40,466 nt of DNA, taken from contig NZ_FPAF01000009.1 in assembly GCF_900116295.1 (NCBI RefSeq), positions 113,767 through 154,232 on the forward strand, read 5' to 3'. This DNA comes from Bacillus sp. 103mf. GTDB taxonomy: Bacteria > Bacillota > Bacilli > Bacillales > Bacillaceae_G. Under the pieces are notes generated by a model, which was not told the origin of the DNA, did not search any database, and saw only the letters and a list, made by a program, of their open reading frames with translations. Made by a program: the position numbers and the translations under genes. Every line of letters starts with the position of its first letter. Position 1 is the stretch's first letter. Shown here in pieces: positions 6,718 through 14,601 of this stretch.

Positions 6718-7908
6718 ATGAACTATTTTAAGCGTATCAGTAGTTTTGTATTAGCTGGATTTATTTGTTTCACTAGTACAGTTGCTGTAAAAGCTGAGTC
6801 AAACGACGAGAAATTAAACAACATGCAGCAGCAATTGCAAAATAATAATAATGACATTCAGCAAAAAGAAAAAGAAAAGCAAGCTGTAATGAAAGACATT
6901 GAAGGCATTCAAAAGGAATTATCAGACTTAAATAATACAATTGCAAAAAATAAAGAAGAGCAAGATGCAATTCAGCGTAAAATCGATGAAACGCATAAAC
7001 AAATTGAGCAAAAGATGAAAGAGATTATTAGTTTAGAAGAAAAAGTACTTATGCGTAAAGATATTATGAAAAAACGTATGGTCTCTGTTCAAGATAACTC
7101 AAATATAAATTTAGTAGTAGAAGTAATTGTAGATTCAAAAAACATTGCAGAGCTTCTGCAACGTATGACTGCAGTTTCTACAATTATGGATGCAGATAAA
7201 GAGATTCTTCGTTTACAAGAACAAGATCTTCGTCAAATTGAAGCCGATAAAAAGGTAATTGATGAAAAAGAAAGATCTTTAGAAGGCGATAAACAAAAAT
7301 TAGCAAAAGTACAAGCTGATTTACAAGACAACTTAAAGAAACGTCAAGATAATCTACAATCTGTACAAGCAAAGTATAATCAAATTGCTAGTCAGCTGAC
7401 ACTTGCTGCGCAAGAAAAAGCAAAGATTGAAGCAGATATGAAGAGCGTACAAGATACAATTGCTCGTGAACAACAAGCAGCTGCAGAGCGTGAAAAAGCT
7501 TTGAAAGACTCACAAGCCTCACAAGCTCCACAAGCTTCACAGGTTTCACAAGCACCAAAAGATGAGGGAAAAACTCCAGAAAAACCAACTAAAGGCGGTC
7601 GTGAAATTTTTGTAGAAGCTACGGCTTACACAAATGATCCAAGTGAAAATGGGAAACAGCCAGGTGAGCATGTATATTCTGCTTGGGGGCACTATGATTT
7701 AACTGCAAACCCAAATATGAAGTTAATTGCCGTTGATCCAAGGGTTATTCCATTGGGCTCACGCGTATGGGTTCAAAACTATGGAGAAGCTATTGCTGCT
7801 GATACTGGTGGAGCTATCAAAGGCTACCGTATTGATGTTTTCGTACCAGATAAAGGGGCTTCTAGTTCTTGGGGTAGAAGACAAGTTCGTGTTATCATTT
7901 TAGATTAA
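6718..7908 (+). CDS. Secreted coiled-coil 3D-domain cell-wall hydrolase
   Basis: A 396-residue secreted protein. Residues 1-26 form a signal peptide (SSFVLAGFICFTSTVAVKAES). Residues 30-265 are a long coiled coil (NNMQQQLQNNNNDIQQKEKE onward), the type found in PcsB/CwlO-like hydrolases. A Q/A/S/P linker with QAS repeats (about 270-285) precedes the C-terminal 3D domain (about 295-396), whose three aspartates are seen in IAVDPRVIPLG, AADTGGAIKG and YRIDVFV. The 3D domain has a lytic-transglycosylase-like double-psi barrel (MltA, YocH, EntA). GAAGGGAG precedes ATG 6718. A WalR box 39 bp upstream and a strong terminator downstream suggest a single-gene unit controlled by the cell-wall two-component system WalRK. 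Confidence 0.88.
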   Translation: MNYFKRISSFVLAGFICFTSTVAVKAESNDEKLNNMQQQLQNNNNDIQQKEKEKQAVMKDIEGIQKELSDLNNTIAKNKEEQDAIQRKIDETHKQIEQKMKEIISLEEKVLMRKDIMKKRMVSVQDNSNINLVVEVIVDSKNIAELLQRMTAVSTIMDADKEILRLQEQDLRQIEADKKVIDEKERSLEGDKQKLAKVQADLQDNLKKRQDNLQSVQAKYNQIASQLTLAAQEKAKIEADMKSVQDTIAREQQAAAEREKALKDSQASQAPQASQVSQAPKDEGKTPEKPTKGGREIFVEATAYTNDPSENGKQPGEHVYSAWGHYDLTANPNMKLIAVDPRVIPLGSRVWVQNYGEAIAADTGGAIKGYRIDVFVPDKGASSSWGRRQVRVIILD

Positions 7909-7911
7909 AGT

Positions 7912-7947
7912 AAAAATCTACTTTGCAAAAGCAAAGTAGATTTTTTT
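7912..7947 (+). terminator. Terminator after the 3D-domain gene
   Basis: AAATCTACTTTGC and GCAAAGTAGATTT form a perfect stem with an AAAA loop, followed by a T-run, a few bases after the stop codon. Confidence 0.9.
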
Positions 7948-8017
7948 ATTATTAAATGTTAAATTGACTTCACATTTTGTAAAGTTTATCATACAATAAT
8001 GGTGAGAGGTGGTAAAA

Positions 8018-8236
8018 TTGACCATTTGTAATCGAGTAAAAGAACTACGAGCCCGCTTTCATTTTTCGCAAAGTGTATTGGCTGAAAAGGTGGGGGTAAC
8101 GAGACAAACGATCGCTGCTATTGAAAAGGGGGATTATGTACCATCATTATTATTAGCGCTTATGATTTGTGATGTATTTGGCTTGCAGATGGGAGATGTA
8201 TTTGTACTGCAAAAGGAGGAGGGAGAAAATGAATAG
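8018..8236 (+). CDS. Small XRE-family transcriptional regulator
   Basis: A 72-residue Cro/C1-type helix-turn-helix protein of the YozG/YgzD type (RVKELRARFHFSQSVLAEKV, then GVTRQTIAAIEKGDYVPSL, and an acidic end). The DNA-binding helix pair spans about residues 14-40. TTG 8018 is chosen because GAGAGGTGG (8004-8012) sits 5 nt before it; the in-frame GTG at 8009 lies inside that ribosome binding site. The gene overlaps the next, a four-helix membrane protein, by 8 bp. Such small XRE regulators paired with a membrane protein are frequent in Bacillus; the regulator usually controls its own operon. Target and signal unknown. Confidence 0.82.
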   Translation: MTICNRVKELRARFHFSQSVLAEKVGVTRQTIAAIEKGDYVPSLLLALMICDVFGLQMGDVFVLQKEEGENE

Positions 8237-8702
8237 AATTGGTCTTTCTTATGTAATAAATATAGGTATACTTGTGATAGCGTGTTTTGCATTTTGTGAA
8301 TATTTTCATGTCATTACGGAACTTGCAAACATCATCCGTACTGAAAAGCAAACGTGGACTGTTACGATGAATATGCTGCCAATTACATTGCTATTGATTG
8401 TAGGGGCAGGGGTATTCACTGGTTACAAGGTGCAAAAAAAGAAATATAAGAAGTTATCATTTTGGACATTTCCGTTATTATTTCCAAGTGAAGATGAGAG
8501 AGAAGAAGTATTGACTGCGAAAGCATGTCGCACTACATTTCTTTCATTATGGTTTATTATGCCTTTCGCAGCTGCCTCATTAGGTGCTTATCCACTGCTC
8601 AATCGAAACATCCCAGAATATCCGCTATATGTATTATTTTTCATTTTACTAATCCAAATAACGGTATTTCATATTTCTTTATATCGTAACAAGGTTGTGT
8701 AA
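8229..8702 (+). CDS. Four-TM membrane protein paired with XRE regulator
   Basis: A 157-residue integral membrane protein with about four hydrophobic helices: residues 7-25 (SYVINIGILVIACFAFCEY), 45-65 (MLPITLLLIVGAGVF), 104-122 (TTFLSLWFIMPFAAASLG) and 130-150 (PLYVLFFILLIQITVFHI). A cytoplasmic loop contains basic and acidic clusters (KVQKKKYKK, SEDEREE). ATG 8229 lies inside the end of the XRE gene and GGAGGAGGGAG precedes it. It resembles DUF2178/DUF3169-like partners of small HTH proteins, but I cannot assign a family firmly. A membrane sensor or anti-regulator is possible by context only. Confidence 0.7.
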   Translation: MNRIGLSYVINIGILVIACFAFCEYFHVITELANIIRTEKQTWTVTMNMLPITLLLIVGAGVFTGYKVQKKKYKKLSFWTFPLLFPSEDEREEVLTAKACRTTFLSLWFIMPFAAASLGAYPLLNRNIPEYPLYVLFFILLIQITVFHISLYRNKVV

Positions 8703-8730
8703 AAGATGTGCGAAATTGCACATCTTTTTT
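8701..8730 (+). terminator. Terminator after the XRE/membrane pair
   Basis: AAAGATGTGC pairs with GCACATCTTT over a GAAATT loop, followed by TTT, starting directly at the stop codon. Confidence 0.85.
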
Positions 8731-8850
8731 GTATATTTAAAACTCGGCAGCTTCTTCCGCATTTTTACAAAAGCTTAATGAAATGCTATAGGGAGAGTTT
8801 ACAAATCCTTTTTACAATAGAAGAAGTATTGAAATTGGGGGGATTAGAGA

Positions 8851-10287
8851 ATGAGGAAGGCTTTACTCTGTGGAGGAATTATAGCGAGTGTATTATGGAC
8901 AGGTAATCATGTAAACGCAGAAAGAATCAATCAAGAAACGAAACAATTTGCCAATCAAATAGAAAGTTTACCAAAAGGGAGTATTTCAAATCCAGCATTT
9001 CGTGGGCAAATAGAGGAAATGGTAAATAAATTTATTAGTAATAAGCATAAGAATACAAAAATAGAAAGAACGGCTATTTTTCCAATGCCAAGCAAAAAAG
9101 CAGAAATCGCGGCATCTTCACCAGATGGTAAGACGTTAGTTGTAACAGAAGCAGACTTAGGACAAATTAGCATCCTTTCAATTGAAAATTTACAAGACAT
9201 TCAATTGAAAGGGACAGTGAGTTTGAAAGGAATTCATTCCGAAGCAGAGGTGACGAGTACAACAGTTACACCAGATGGTAAGTATGCATTTGTTGCTTTT
9301 CGCACTGGGGATAACTTGTATAATGCGCATAGAGGAAAGATAGCAGTTATAGAGTTATCATCCAAAAATATTGTGAAAATATACGAGGTGGGTGTAGGGC
9401 CGGACTCTATTGCTTTATCAAAAGATGGGGCAAAGCTTGTTGTTTGTAATGAGGATGAAGAAGGAGATCCAAATGACGGAAACGAAGTCAATATGAAAAA
9501 AACAAAGCGACCGGGTACAATTTCTATCATCACGTTCCCTAATGGAGATGTATTGAAAGGAATTCACCATGAGCTATCAATTGATATAAGTCAGATTGGA
9601 AATGGAACAGTGTACAAGCATGATCCGCAGCCAGAATATGTGGCGATTAGTCCAAATGGAGAAAAAGCTGCTGTTACATTACAGGAAAACAATGCAGTTG
9701 CTATTGTTAATTTGCAAGGACAAAACATTGAAACGATATTTGGCCTTGGAACAACAAAGCATAAAGCAGATTTGCAAAATGATGGTGTTGTTTCTTTTCA
9801 AGATGAACTGATTGCAAGACCAGAACCAGATGGTATAACGTGGGATCAATCAGGGCGTTTTGTAATTACTGCTAATGAAGGAGACCTAGGGAAAAATGAA
9901 TTTAAAGATGGTGTGAAATCAGGTGGACGCAATATATCTGTATGGAGTCAAAACGGTTCGCTTGTATATGATAGTATGAATTTTATTGATGAAAAAGTGG
10001 CAGCTAAAGGTTTATATTTAGATAGTCGCAGTAATAGCCGAGGCAGTGAAGTGGAAAATGTTGCAACAGGAATCATACAAGAAAGTCCGATTATGGCTGT
10101 TGCTGCTGAAAGAGCAAATGCAGTACTCTTTTTTGATATAACGATCCCGATGTTCCCTGTTTATATTGGTCTTGTTCCTTCAGGAGGCAAAGCGCCAGAA
10201 GGGATTCATAAGATTAGCAACCGTAATATATTTGTAAGTGCAGATGAAGCAGATGGAACATTGAGCTTTTATTGTTTGCAAAAATGA
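8851..10287 (+). CDS. Secreted beta-propeller protein (choice-of-anchor I type)
   Basis: A 478-residue secreted protein with a signal peptide (residues 1-23, MRKALLCGGIIASVLWTGNH then VNA). From about residue 75 there are propeller-type repeats with SPDGKTLVV, TPDGKYAFVAF, SKDGAKLVVCN, SPNGEKAAVT and DQSGRFVITANEGD. The motifs EPDGITWD and ITANEGD with the late PSGGKAPEGI are typical of the choice-of-anchor I family (related to mesenchyme-specific cell surface glycoprotein and alkaline-phosphatase-associated propellers). I see no enzymatic signature. GGGGGG lies 10 nt before ATG 8851. It stands alone between two terminators. A role in binding or phosphate-ester chemistry outside the cell is possible but not shown. 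Confidence 0.75.
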   Translation: MRKALLCGGIIASVLWTGNHVNAERINQETKQFANQIESLPKGSISNPAFRGQIEEMVNKFISNKHKNTKIERTAIFPMPSKKAEIAASSPDGKTLVVTEADLGQISILSIENLQDIQLKGTVSLKGIHSEAEVTSTTVTPDGKYAFVAFRTGDNLYNAHRGKIAVIELSSKNIVKIYEVGVGPDSIALSKDGAKLVVCNEDEEGDPNDGNEVNMKKTKRPGTISIITFPNGDVLKGIHHELSIDISQIGNGTVYKHDPQPEYVAISPNGEKAAVTLQENNAVAIVNLQGQNIETIFGLGTTKHKADLQNDGVVSFQDELIARPEPDGITWDQSGRFVITANEGDLGKNEFKDGVKSGGRNISVWSQNGSLVYDSMNFIDEKVAAKGLYLDSRSNSRGSEVENVATGIIQESPIMAVAAERANAVLFFDITIPMFPVYIGLVPSGGKAPEGIHKISNRNIFVSADEADGTLSFYCLQK

Positions 10288-10292
10288 TAATC

Positions 10293-10326
10293 ATGGCACT
10301 TCCTAATAAGGAGTGCCATTTCTTTT
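10293..10326 (+). terminator. Terminator after the propeller gene
   Basis: ATGGCACTTCC and GGAGTGCCAT form the stem with one bulge and loop TAATAA, followed by TTCTTTT. Confidence 0.8.
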
Positions 10327-10411
10327 GTCTTGTACATGTCACTTGTATATCTAGCATTCTTACTTTATCATTTTATATAAGAGGAACTTTGTGAAGGAAA
10401 GGAATTGAAGC

Positions 10412-11044
10412 ATGAATAAGAAAAAGATTTATAGTATATTGGCACTTCTTTTATTTATTGTAGGTGGCGTTTTAATTGCAAAACCATTTTATGATGGTTA
10501 CAAAGCTGGGAAGATGCAAGAAGAAAACATACAAGCTATTAAGAAAATGAAGTATGAAAAACAAGAAACGAAATTTGTTGATGCTTCTAAAATAAAACAA
10601 CCGGATTTAGCAGACGTCGCAAATGCTTCATTAGATAAAACACAAGTGATTGGGCGTATGTCTATTCCGAGTATTGGATTAGAACTACCGATTTTAAATG
10701 GTTCAACAGAGAAAAATTTATTATCAGGTGCAACAACAGTAAAAGAAAAACAAGAGATGGGAAAAGAGAATTATGCATTAGCAGGACATAACATGTCGAA
10801 AAAAGGTGTGTTATTTAGTGATATTTCGGGATTAAAAAAGGATGATAAAGTATATTTATATGATAGTGAAAATGAATATGAGTATGCGGTACAACAAGTA
10901 ACAAAAGTCACGCCGGATAAATGGGAAGTTGTTGAAGATCACGGGAAGAATGAACTAACCTTGATTACATGTTCGTCTGTACTTGATAATTCTAAGCGAT
11001 ATGTAGTATCTGGAAATTTGGTGCAGGTGAAAAAAATAAAGTGA
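10412..11044 (+). CDS. srtA: Sortase A (LPXTG transpeptidase)
   Basis: A membrane-anchored cysteine transpeptidase that links LPXTG proteins to peptidoglycan. It has 210 residues, as B. anthracis SrtA has. Residues 7-24 form the N-terminal anchor (YSILALLLFIVGGVLIAK), followed by a linker and the beta-barrel from about residue 57. The catalytic residues sit exactly at the B. anthracis positions: His126 in LAGHNMS, Cys187 in TLITCSS and Arg196 in NSKRYVV. GAAAGGAA precedes ATG 10412. No LPXTG substrate gene or pilin is adjacent, which fits a housekeeping sortase. The stop codon TGA lies inside the 5' end of a bcr1 remnant (ATAAAGTGAAACTT), so the repeat boundary forms the gene end. Confidence 0.93.
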   Translation: MNKKKIYSILALLLFIVGGVLIAKPFYDGYKAGKMQEENIQAIKKMKYEKQETKFVDASKIKQPDLADVANASLDKTQVIGRMSIPSIGLELPILNGSTEKNLLSGATTVKEKQEMGKENYALAGHNMSKKGVLFSDISGLKKDDKVYLYDSENEYEYAVQQVTKVTPDKWEVVEDHGKNELTLITCSSVLDNSKRYVVSGNLVQVKKIK

Positions 11045-11062
11045 AACTTCCATCAGTGGGGT
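11037..11062 (+). repeat. bcr1 5'-end remnant overlapping the srtA stop
   Basis: ATAAAGTGAAACTTCCATCA followed by GTGGGG equals the first 26 bp of bcr1; the rest is missing. A weak hairpin CCACTTTC-gtt-GAAGGTGG follows at 11081-11099 and may serve as the srtA terminator. Confidence 0.65.
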
Positions 11063-11191
11063 AAATAGTTAAAAAGAAATTCCACTTTCGTTGAAGGTGG
11101 GATTTCATTCTTCTATAAATGTTTTGTATCAAGTGACTACAAAGAGCATAAAGAGTTATATAAGTAAGTGATAGAAAAAGGAGAAAATGCT

Positions 11192-11226
11192 GAAAAAAGA
11201 TGAGGGGTAACCCCTCATCTTTTTTA
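11192..11226. terminator. Bidirectional terminator between srtA and the peptide transporter
   Basis: AAAAAGATGAGGGG and CCCCTCATCTTTTT form a perfect 14-bp stem with a TAA loop. A- and T-runs on both sides let it work in both directions. The stop of the minus-strand transporter gene lies inside its arm. Confidence 0.93.
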
Positions 11227-12609
11227 GTCCATCCACTTTACTAATTTTTTAGAAAGCAATAGTAAGATACATCCTAAGAAAATAGCGACAGCTCCAATAA
11301 CAGCAAATACTTCTGAGTAACCTAATGAAGTTGTAAAGTTTGCTAACTGTCCACCTAAAATATTAGCAACACCTGTACTTGCTAACCAAACGCCCATTAA
11401 TAGAGATGCAAGTTTGATAGGGGCAAGGGAGCTTACCATTGATAGTCCGACTGGAGATAAGAATAATTCCCCTAATGTATGGAATAGGTAAGTAAAGACA
11501 ATAAAGAGCAGGTTTGCTTTTTCGGCAATTTCTTGTTCATTACTTCCTGTTTTTAAGGTAGCAACAACAAGAATCATATAACCAATTCCAAGTAAGATCA
11601 TACCGAGACCCATTTTTGTTGGGATTTTTAAATCACCGCGTTTTGTAGAAGCAAGCTTTGTCCAAAGTGTAGAAACAACGGGTGCTAATAAAATAATGAA
11701 TAGTGGATTTACAGATTGAAACCAAGATGTTGGAATTTCCCAGCCGAATATAGAGCGGTCTACAAAGCTATTTGTATATAATGTTAAAGAGCTACCAGCT
11801 TGTTCAAATCCAGCCCAAAAGAAAACAACAAAACACGTTAAAATGATAATAACAGCTGTATGCTGTTTTTCTTTTTTAGTTAATGGTGTGTTGCCAGCTG
11901 TTTTGTTGCCTGTTCCTGTTTGTAAAGTTGCTGTCGGTTTTTTACCAATATCACCAAGAAAACGATCCGATAATGTTGTAAATAAAATTTGTCCAACAAT
12001 CATCCCAATAGACGCAGCTAAAAATCCATAACGGAAACCATAATGAATAACGCCATCTACTGTTGTTTTAAACAAATCTTCTGATAAATATCCACAAACG
12101 AGTGGAGCAAGGAATGAACCGACGTTAATTCCCATATAAAAAATCGTAAAGGCACCATCACGGCGTAGGTCGTTTTCTGTATATAATTCTCCGACGAGTG
12201 TAGAAATATTTGGTTTGAAGAAACCGTTCCCGATAATAATGAGTGCTAATCCGAGGTATAGTCCAAATTGGCTTTGCAGCGCAAATAACGTAAGGTTACC
12301 AAATGCAATTATTATACCACCGAGTGTAATAGCTAATCGTCTACCAAGAAAGCGATCTGTTAAAAATCCGCCAATTAATGGAGTAAAATAACAAGCGCCT
12401 GTATAAAAGCCGTAAATCGTAAGTGCCCAGCTTTTACTAAAACCAAGACCACCATTTATTAAGGCTGTTGTTAAATATAATGTTAATAATCCTCGTAATC
12501 CGTAATAGCTAAATCGTTCCCACATTTCTGTGAAAAAGAGTAAGTATAAACCTGGAGGATGTTTCTTTTTTTGCGGTTGTTTTTCATCAAACTGTAGCGC
12601 AGCTTCCAT
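11224..12609 (-). CDS. POT-family proton-coupled di/tripeptide transporter (DtpT-like)
   Basis: A 461-residue MFS protein of the proton-dependent oligopeptide transporter family. The N-terminal ExxERFxYYG signature is present as EMWERFSYYGLRGLL (about residues 28-42); the second signature follows in FYTGACYFTPLIGGFLTDRF with GRR. FKPNIST near residue 130 is the third hallmark. About 12-14 hydrophobic helices are visible, with a soluble loop near residues 215-245. It imports di- and tripeptides with protons across the cytoplasmic membrane. GAGGAGG precedes ATG 12609. It is a single-gene unit ending at a perfect bidirectional terminator. Confidence 0.93.
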   Translation of the reverse strand: MEAALQFDEKQPQKKKHPPGLYLLFFTEMWERFSYYGLRGLLTLYLTTALINGGLGFSKSWALTIYGFYTGACYFTPLIGGFLTDRFLGRRLAITLGGIIIAFGNLTLFALQSQFGLYLGLALIIIGNGFFKPNISTLVGELYTENDLRRDGAFTIFYMGINVGSFLAPLVCGYLSEDLFKTTVDGVIHYGFRYGFLAASIGMIVGQILFTTLSDRFLGDIGKKPTATLQTGTGNKTAGNTPLTKKEKQHTAVIIILTCFVVFFWAGFEQAGSSLTLYTNSFVDRSIFGWEIPTSWFQSVNPLFIILLAPVVSTLWTKLASTKRGDLKIPTKMGLGMILLGIGYMILVVATLKTGSNEQEIAEKANLLFIVFTYLFHTLGELFLSPVGLSMVSSLAPIKLASLLMGVWLASTGVANILGGQLANFTTSLGYSEVFAVIGAVAIFLGCILLLLSKKLVKWMD

Positions 12610-12750
12610 ATATAATTCCTCCTCACATAAAAAACAAAGTTAATCATTTTATATGATTAATAGTTTACTTTATTAAATTTATGAAGTCAATAAAGATCTA
12701 TTTTTGTAAAAAAATATTCTTATATAATGATAAAGGAGGAATGATACATA

Positions 12751-12782
12751 AAAAAACCCCCTTTCATCACGAAAGGGGGTTC
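12751..12782 (-). terminator. Terminator of the large secreted protein gene
   Basis: On minus, AACCCCCTTTC and GAAAGGGGGTT form a perfect stem with loop GTGAT, followed by a T-run. It lies a few bases past the stop at 12786. Confidence 0.93.
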
Positions 12783-12785
12783 CTT

Positions 12786-14369
12786 TTATCGAATAGCAGG
12801 TGTTCCAATTACAACTGTTTTATTTTCTTTTACAGTTGTATTTTGACGAAGGCGTAACGTAGCTTGTCCTACTGTATTAGGAGCAATTTGTACATTCACA
12901 ACTTTTTCAGCGGAACCTAGGCTATTTGTCGTGAAGGAAAATGAATTACTATAACCGTAAGAAGAAGGCCAAGTGCCGTTTACATTTTGAACTTTTGCTA
13001 CTTGTGTACCACCACTTGTATAAATGCCTAAAGAATAATTATTGTAAGTAGTGTTTGGTAATAAATGATTTGCTTGTATTTTTATTTGAAATACACCGCT
13101 GTTTGGAAGAGTACTAGGGTGAATAAAGTTATAATCATTTGTTGAGACGTTTCCATCATTATTATTATCAGTATTATTGTTAGTATAGCCGTAAGAACCA
13201 GATTTAAATGTGCTTGTGTTAAACCATTGATATCCTTGGTTAGGAGCGCTCCATGGTTCTGGTTGCGGCTCAGTTGATACGCTTGGTTGTTCAAATGATT
13301 TTAATGGTGTTGGTTTGTCTAATTGCAATCCGTTTACTTGATTTAAGCTCGTATATGATTCTTTTGTAGAGAGCCATTTTACAATATTTGTTAATAAAGT
13401 AGCATCGCTTTCTTCTTTATATCCATCATATGTTTTTTTAGACTGTCCCGTATCTTCACGAACATATTTTGGCGTTGCATCTTCAACTGGCGAAGAGTCA
13501 CCGATAAAGGCTGCTTTTCCTAAACCAACTTTTGCAACTGCAACGTAAGGACCTTCAGCGATGCCGCCGCCGTTATATACACCGCTATCTACAGCATTAT
13601 TCCATTTAGGTAAACTTTCTGGTAAGTAGACAATTCCTTTTGCTAAATTCGGATTTACAATTGCAACTGTAGCTCCAGCATGCATAGCAACAGATGAAAC
13701 ACCTGTAGTAATTCCGAATGATTGATCTGGCGCTACAACTTCATTTGTAGAAACATCGCCAATTGCATTATAGCGAAAGCGTACGCCAAAGTTATCTGCA
13801 AGCCAATCAGAGCTTTCTACACCTTGCATCGCTTGTGAAGATGCTTCTACAGAAGACATTCCTTTTACTGGATTATCCCATGCTCCGCGGCGGTACCCGT
13901 TAAAAACTTCTGAGGAATCCCAGCGATTTTTATTACGGTCAGCATTATAATGATCAGCTATAAAAAAGATACTTCCGCCATTTTTCACATATTGCAGCAT
14001 CGCATCTTGTTCTGATTTTTTATACGGAATGTTTGCTTCTGGAACGATGAACACATTGTAATCTTTTAAGTCATCATAAGTAATAGGTGTTGATTTACGT
14101 AGTTCTTTTACAAAGAAGCCTTTGTTTGCAACGCCGTTTCCGAAATCAGAAAATCCCCCATCAATAACCCAATCAGCTGTCCCTGCTGTTTGACCATGTG
14201 TATTATCAAATAATACTTTTTTTCCAGCGTTTTCGTTAACAATTTTTGCTGCAATTTGTGGAGCTGGATCTAAAGCGCTTTCAGCAAAAGTTGTTGGACT
14301 AAACATGGTGGCCATACTTAAAGTCATTCCTGTTGCTAATGTGAGCTTCAGCCATTTTTCTTTCTTCAT
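12786..14369 (-). CDS. Large secreted protein with GATase-like fold and C-terminal beta domain
   Basis: A 527-residue secreted protein. Residues 1-29 are a signal peptide (LKLTLATGMTLSMATMFSPT then TFAES). Residues about 45-340 resemble a Rossmann-like GATase1/DUF4350-type fold: KKVLFDNTHGQTAG, a strand-turn YNVFIVPEANIPY, a nucleophile-elbow-like GGSIFFIADHYNADRN, and later GKAAFIGDSSPVEDATP. A Pro-rich linker (STEPQPEPWS, about 365) leads to a C-terminal Asn/Thr/Gly-rich beta-sandwich (380-527). I do not recognise a proven function; homologs have been labelled secreted DNA-binding protein or nuclease, which I cannot confirm. GGGGGATT lies before ATG 14369. It is a stand-alone gene with a strong terminator. 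Confidence 0.75.
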   Translation of the reverse strand: MKKEKWLKLTLATGMTLSMATMFSPTTFAESALDPAPQIAAKIVNENAGKKVLFDNTHGQTAGTADWVIDGGFSDFGNGVANKGFFVKELRKSTPITYDDLKDYNVFIVPEANIPYKKSEQDAMLQYVKNGGSIFFIADHYNADRNKNRWDSSEVFNGYRRGAWDNPVKGMSSVEASSQAMQGVESSDWLADNFGVRFRYNAIGDVSTNEVVAPDQSFGITTGVSSVAMHAGATVAIVNPNLAKGIVYLPESLPKWNNAVDSGVYNGGGIAEGPYVAVAKVGLGKAAFIGDSSPVEDATPKYVREDTGQSKKTYDGYKEESDATLLTNIVKWLSTKESYTSLNQVNGLQLDKPTPLKSFEQPSVSTEPQPEPWSAPNQGYQWFNTSTFKSGSYGYTNNNTDNNNDGNVSTNDYNFIHPSTLPNSGVFQIKIQANHLLPNTTYNNYSLGIYTSGGTQVAKVQNVNGTWPSSYGYSNSFSFTTNSLGSAEKVVNVQIAPNTVGQATLRLRQNTTVKENKTVVIGTPAIR

Positions 14370-14397
14370 AATAATCCCCCTAAAGTAAGTTTAATAA

Positions 14398-14465
14398 AGT
14401 AAGAGTGCGATTCTTTCAACTAACTATCAGCTGCCCCTACGGATAAAAGTGTCCCTATATTACTT
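14398..14465 (-). repeat. Possible diverged bcr1-like fragment in the leader of the secreted protein gene
   Basis: On minus, TTTTATCCGTAGGGGCAGCT, then GATAGTTAGTTGAAAGAATC and GCACTCTTAC resemble the bcr1 stretch TTTATCCCCCACTGATTATT, AGTTGAACCAATCGGGC, TCTTACGG. Similarity is partial, so this may be an old copy or a different repeat family. Confidence 0.3.
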
Positions 14466-14565
14466 TACCGAAATATAACGGAAGAAGAAAGGGGGAATTC
14501 ATAAAATTTTGTAAAAATAAGATGAATTTTGTTGAGAAATATTTTTTTATATAGCAGTAGAAGAG

Positions 14566-14598
14566 AAAAAATCCCTTCCTCATATGAGGAAGGAATTA
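14566..14598 (-). terminator. Terminator of the minus-strand APC permease
   Basis: On minus, ATTCCTTCCTC and GAGGAAGGGAT pair across ATAT, followed by a T-run, just past the stop at 14602. Confidence 0.9.
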
Positions 14599-14601
14599 GT
14601 T

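Noticed and set aside
8706-8906. A 66-codon open frame before the propeller gene
   Set aside because: It begins within a terminator and overlaps the true start at 8851, which has a GGGGGG ribosome binding site and a signal peptide.
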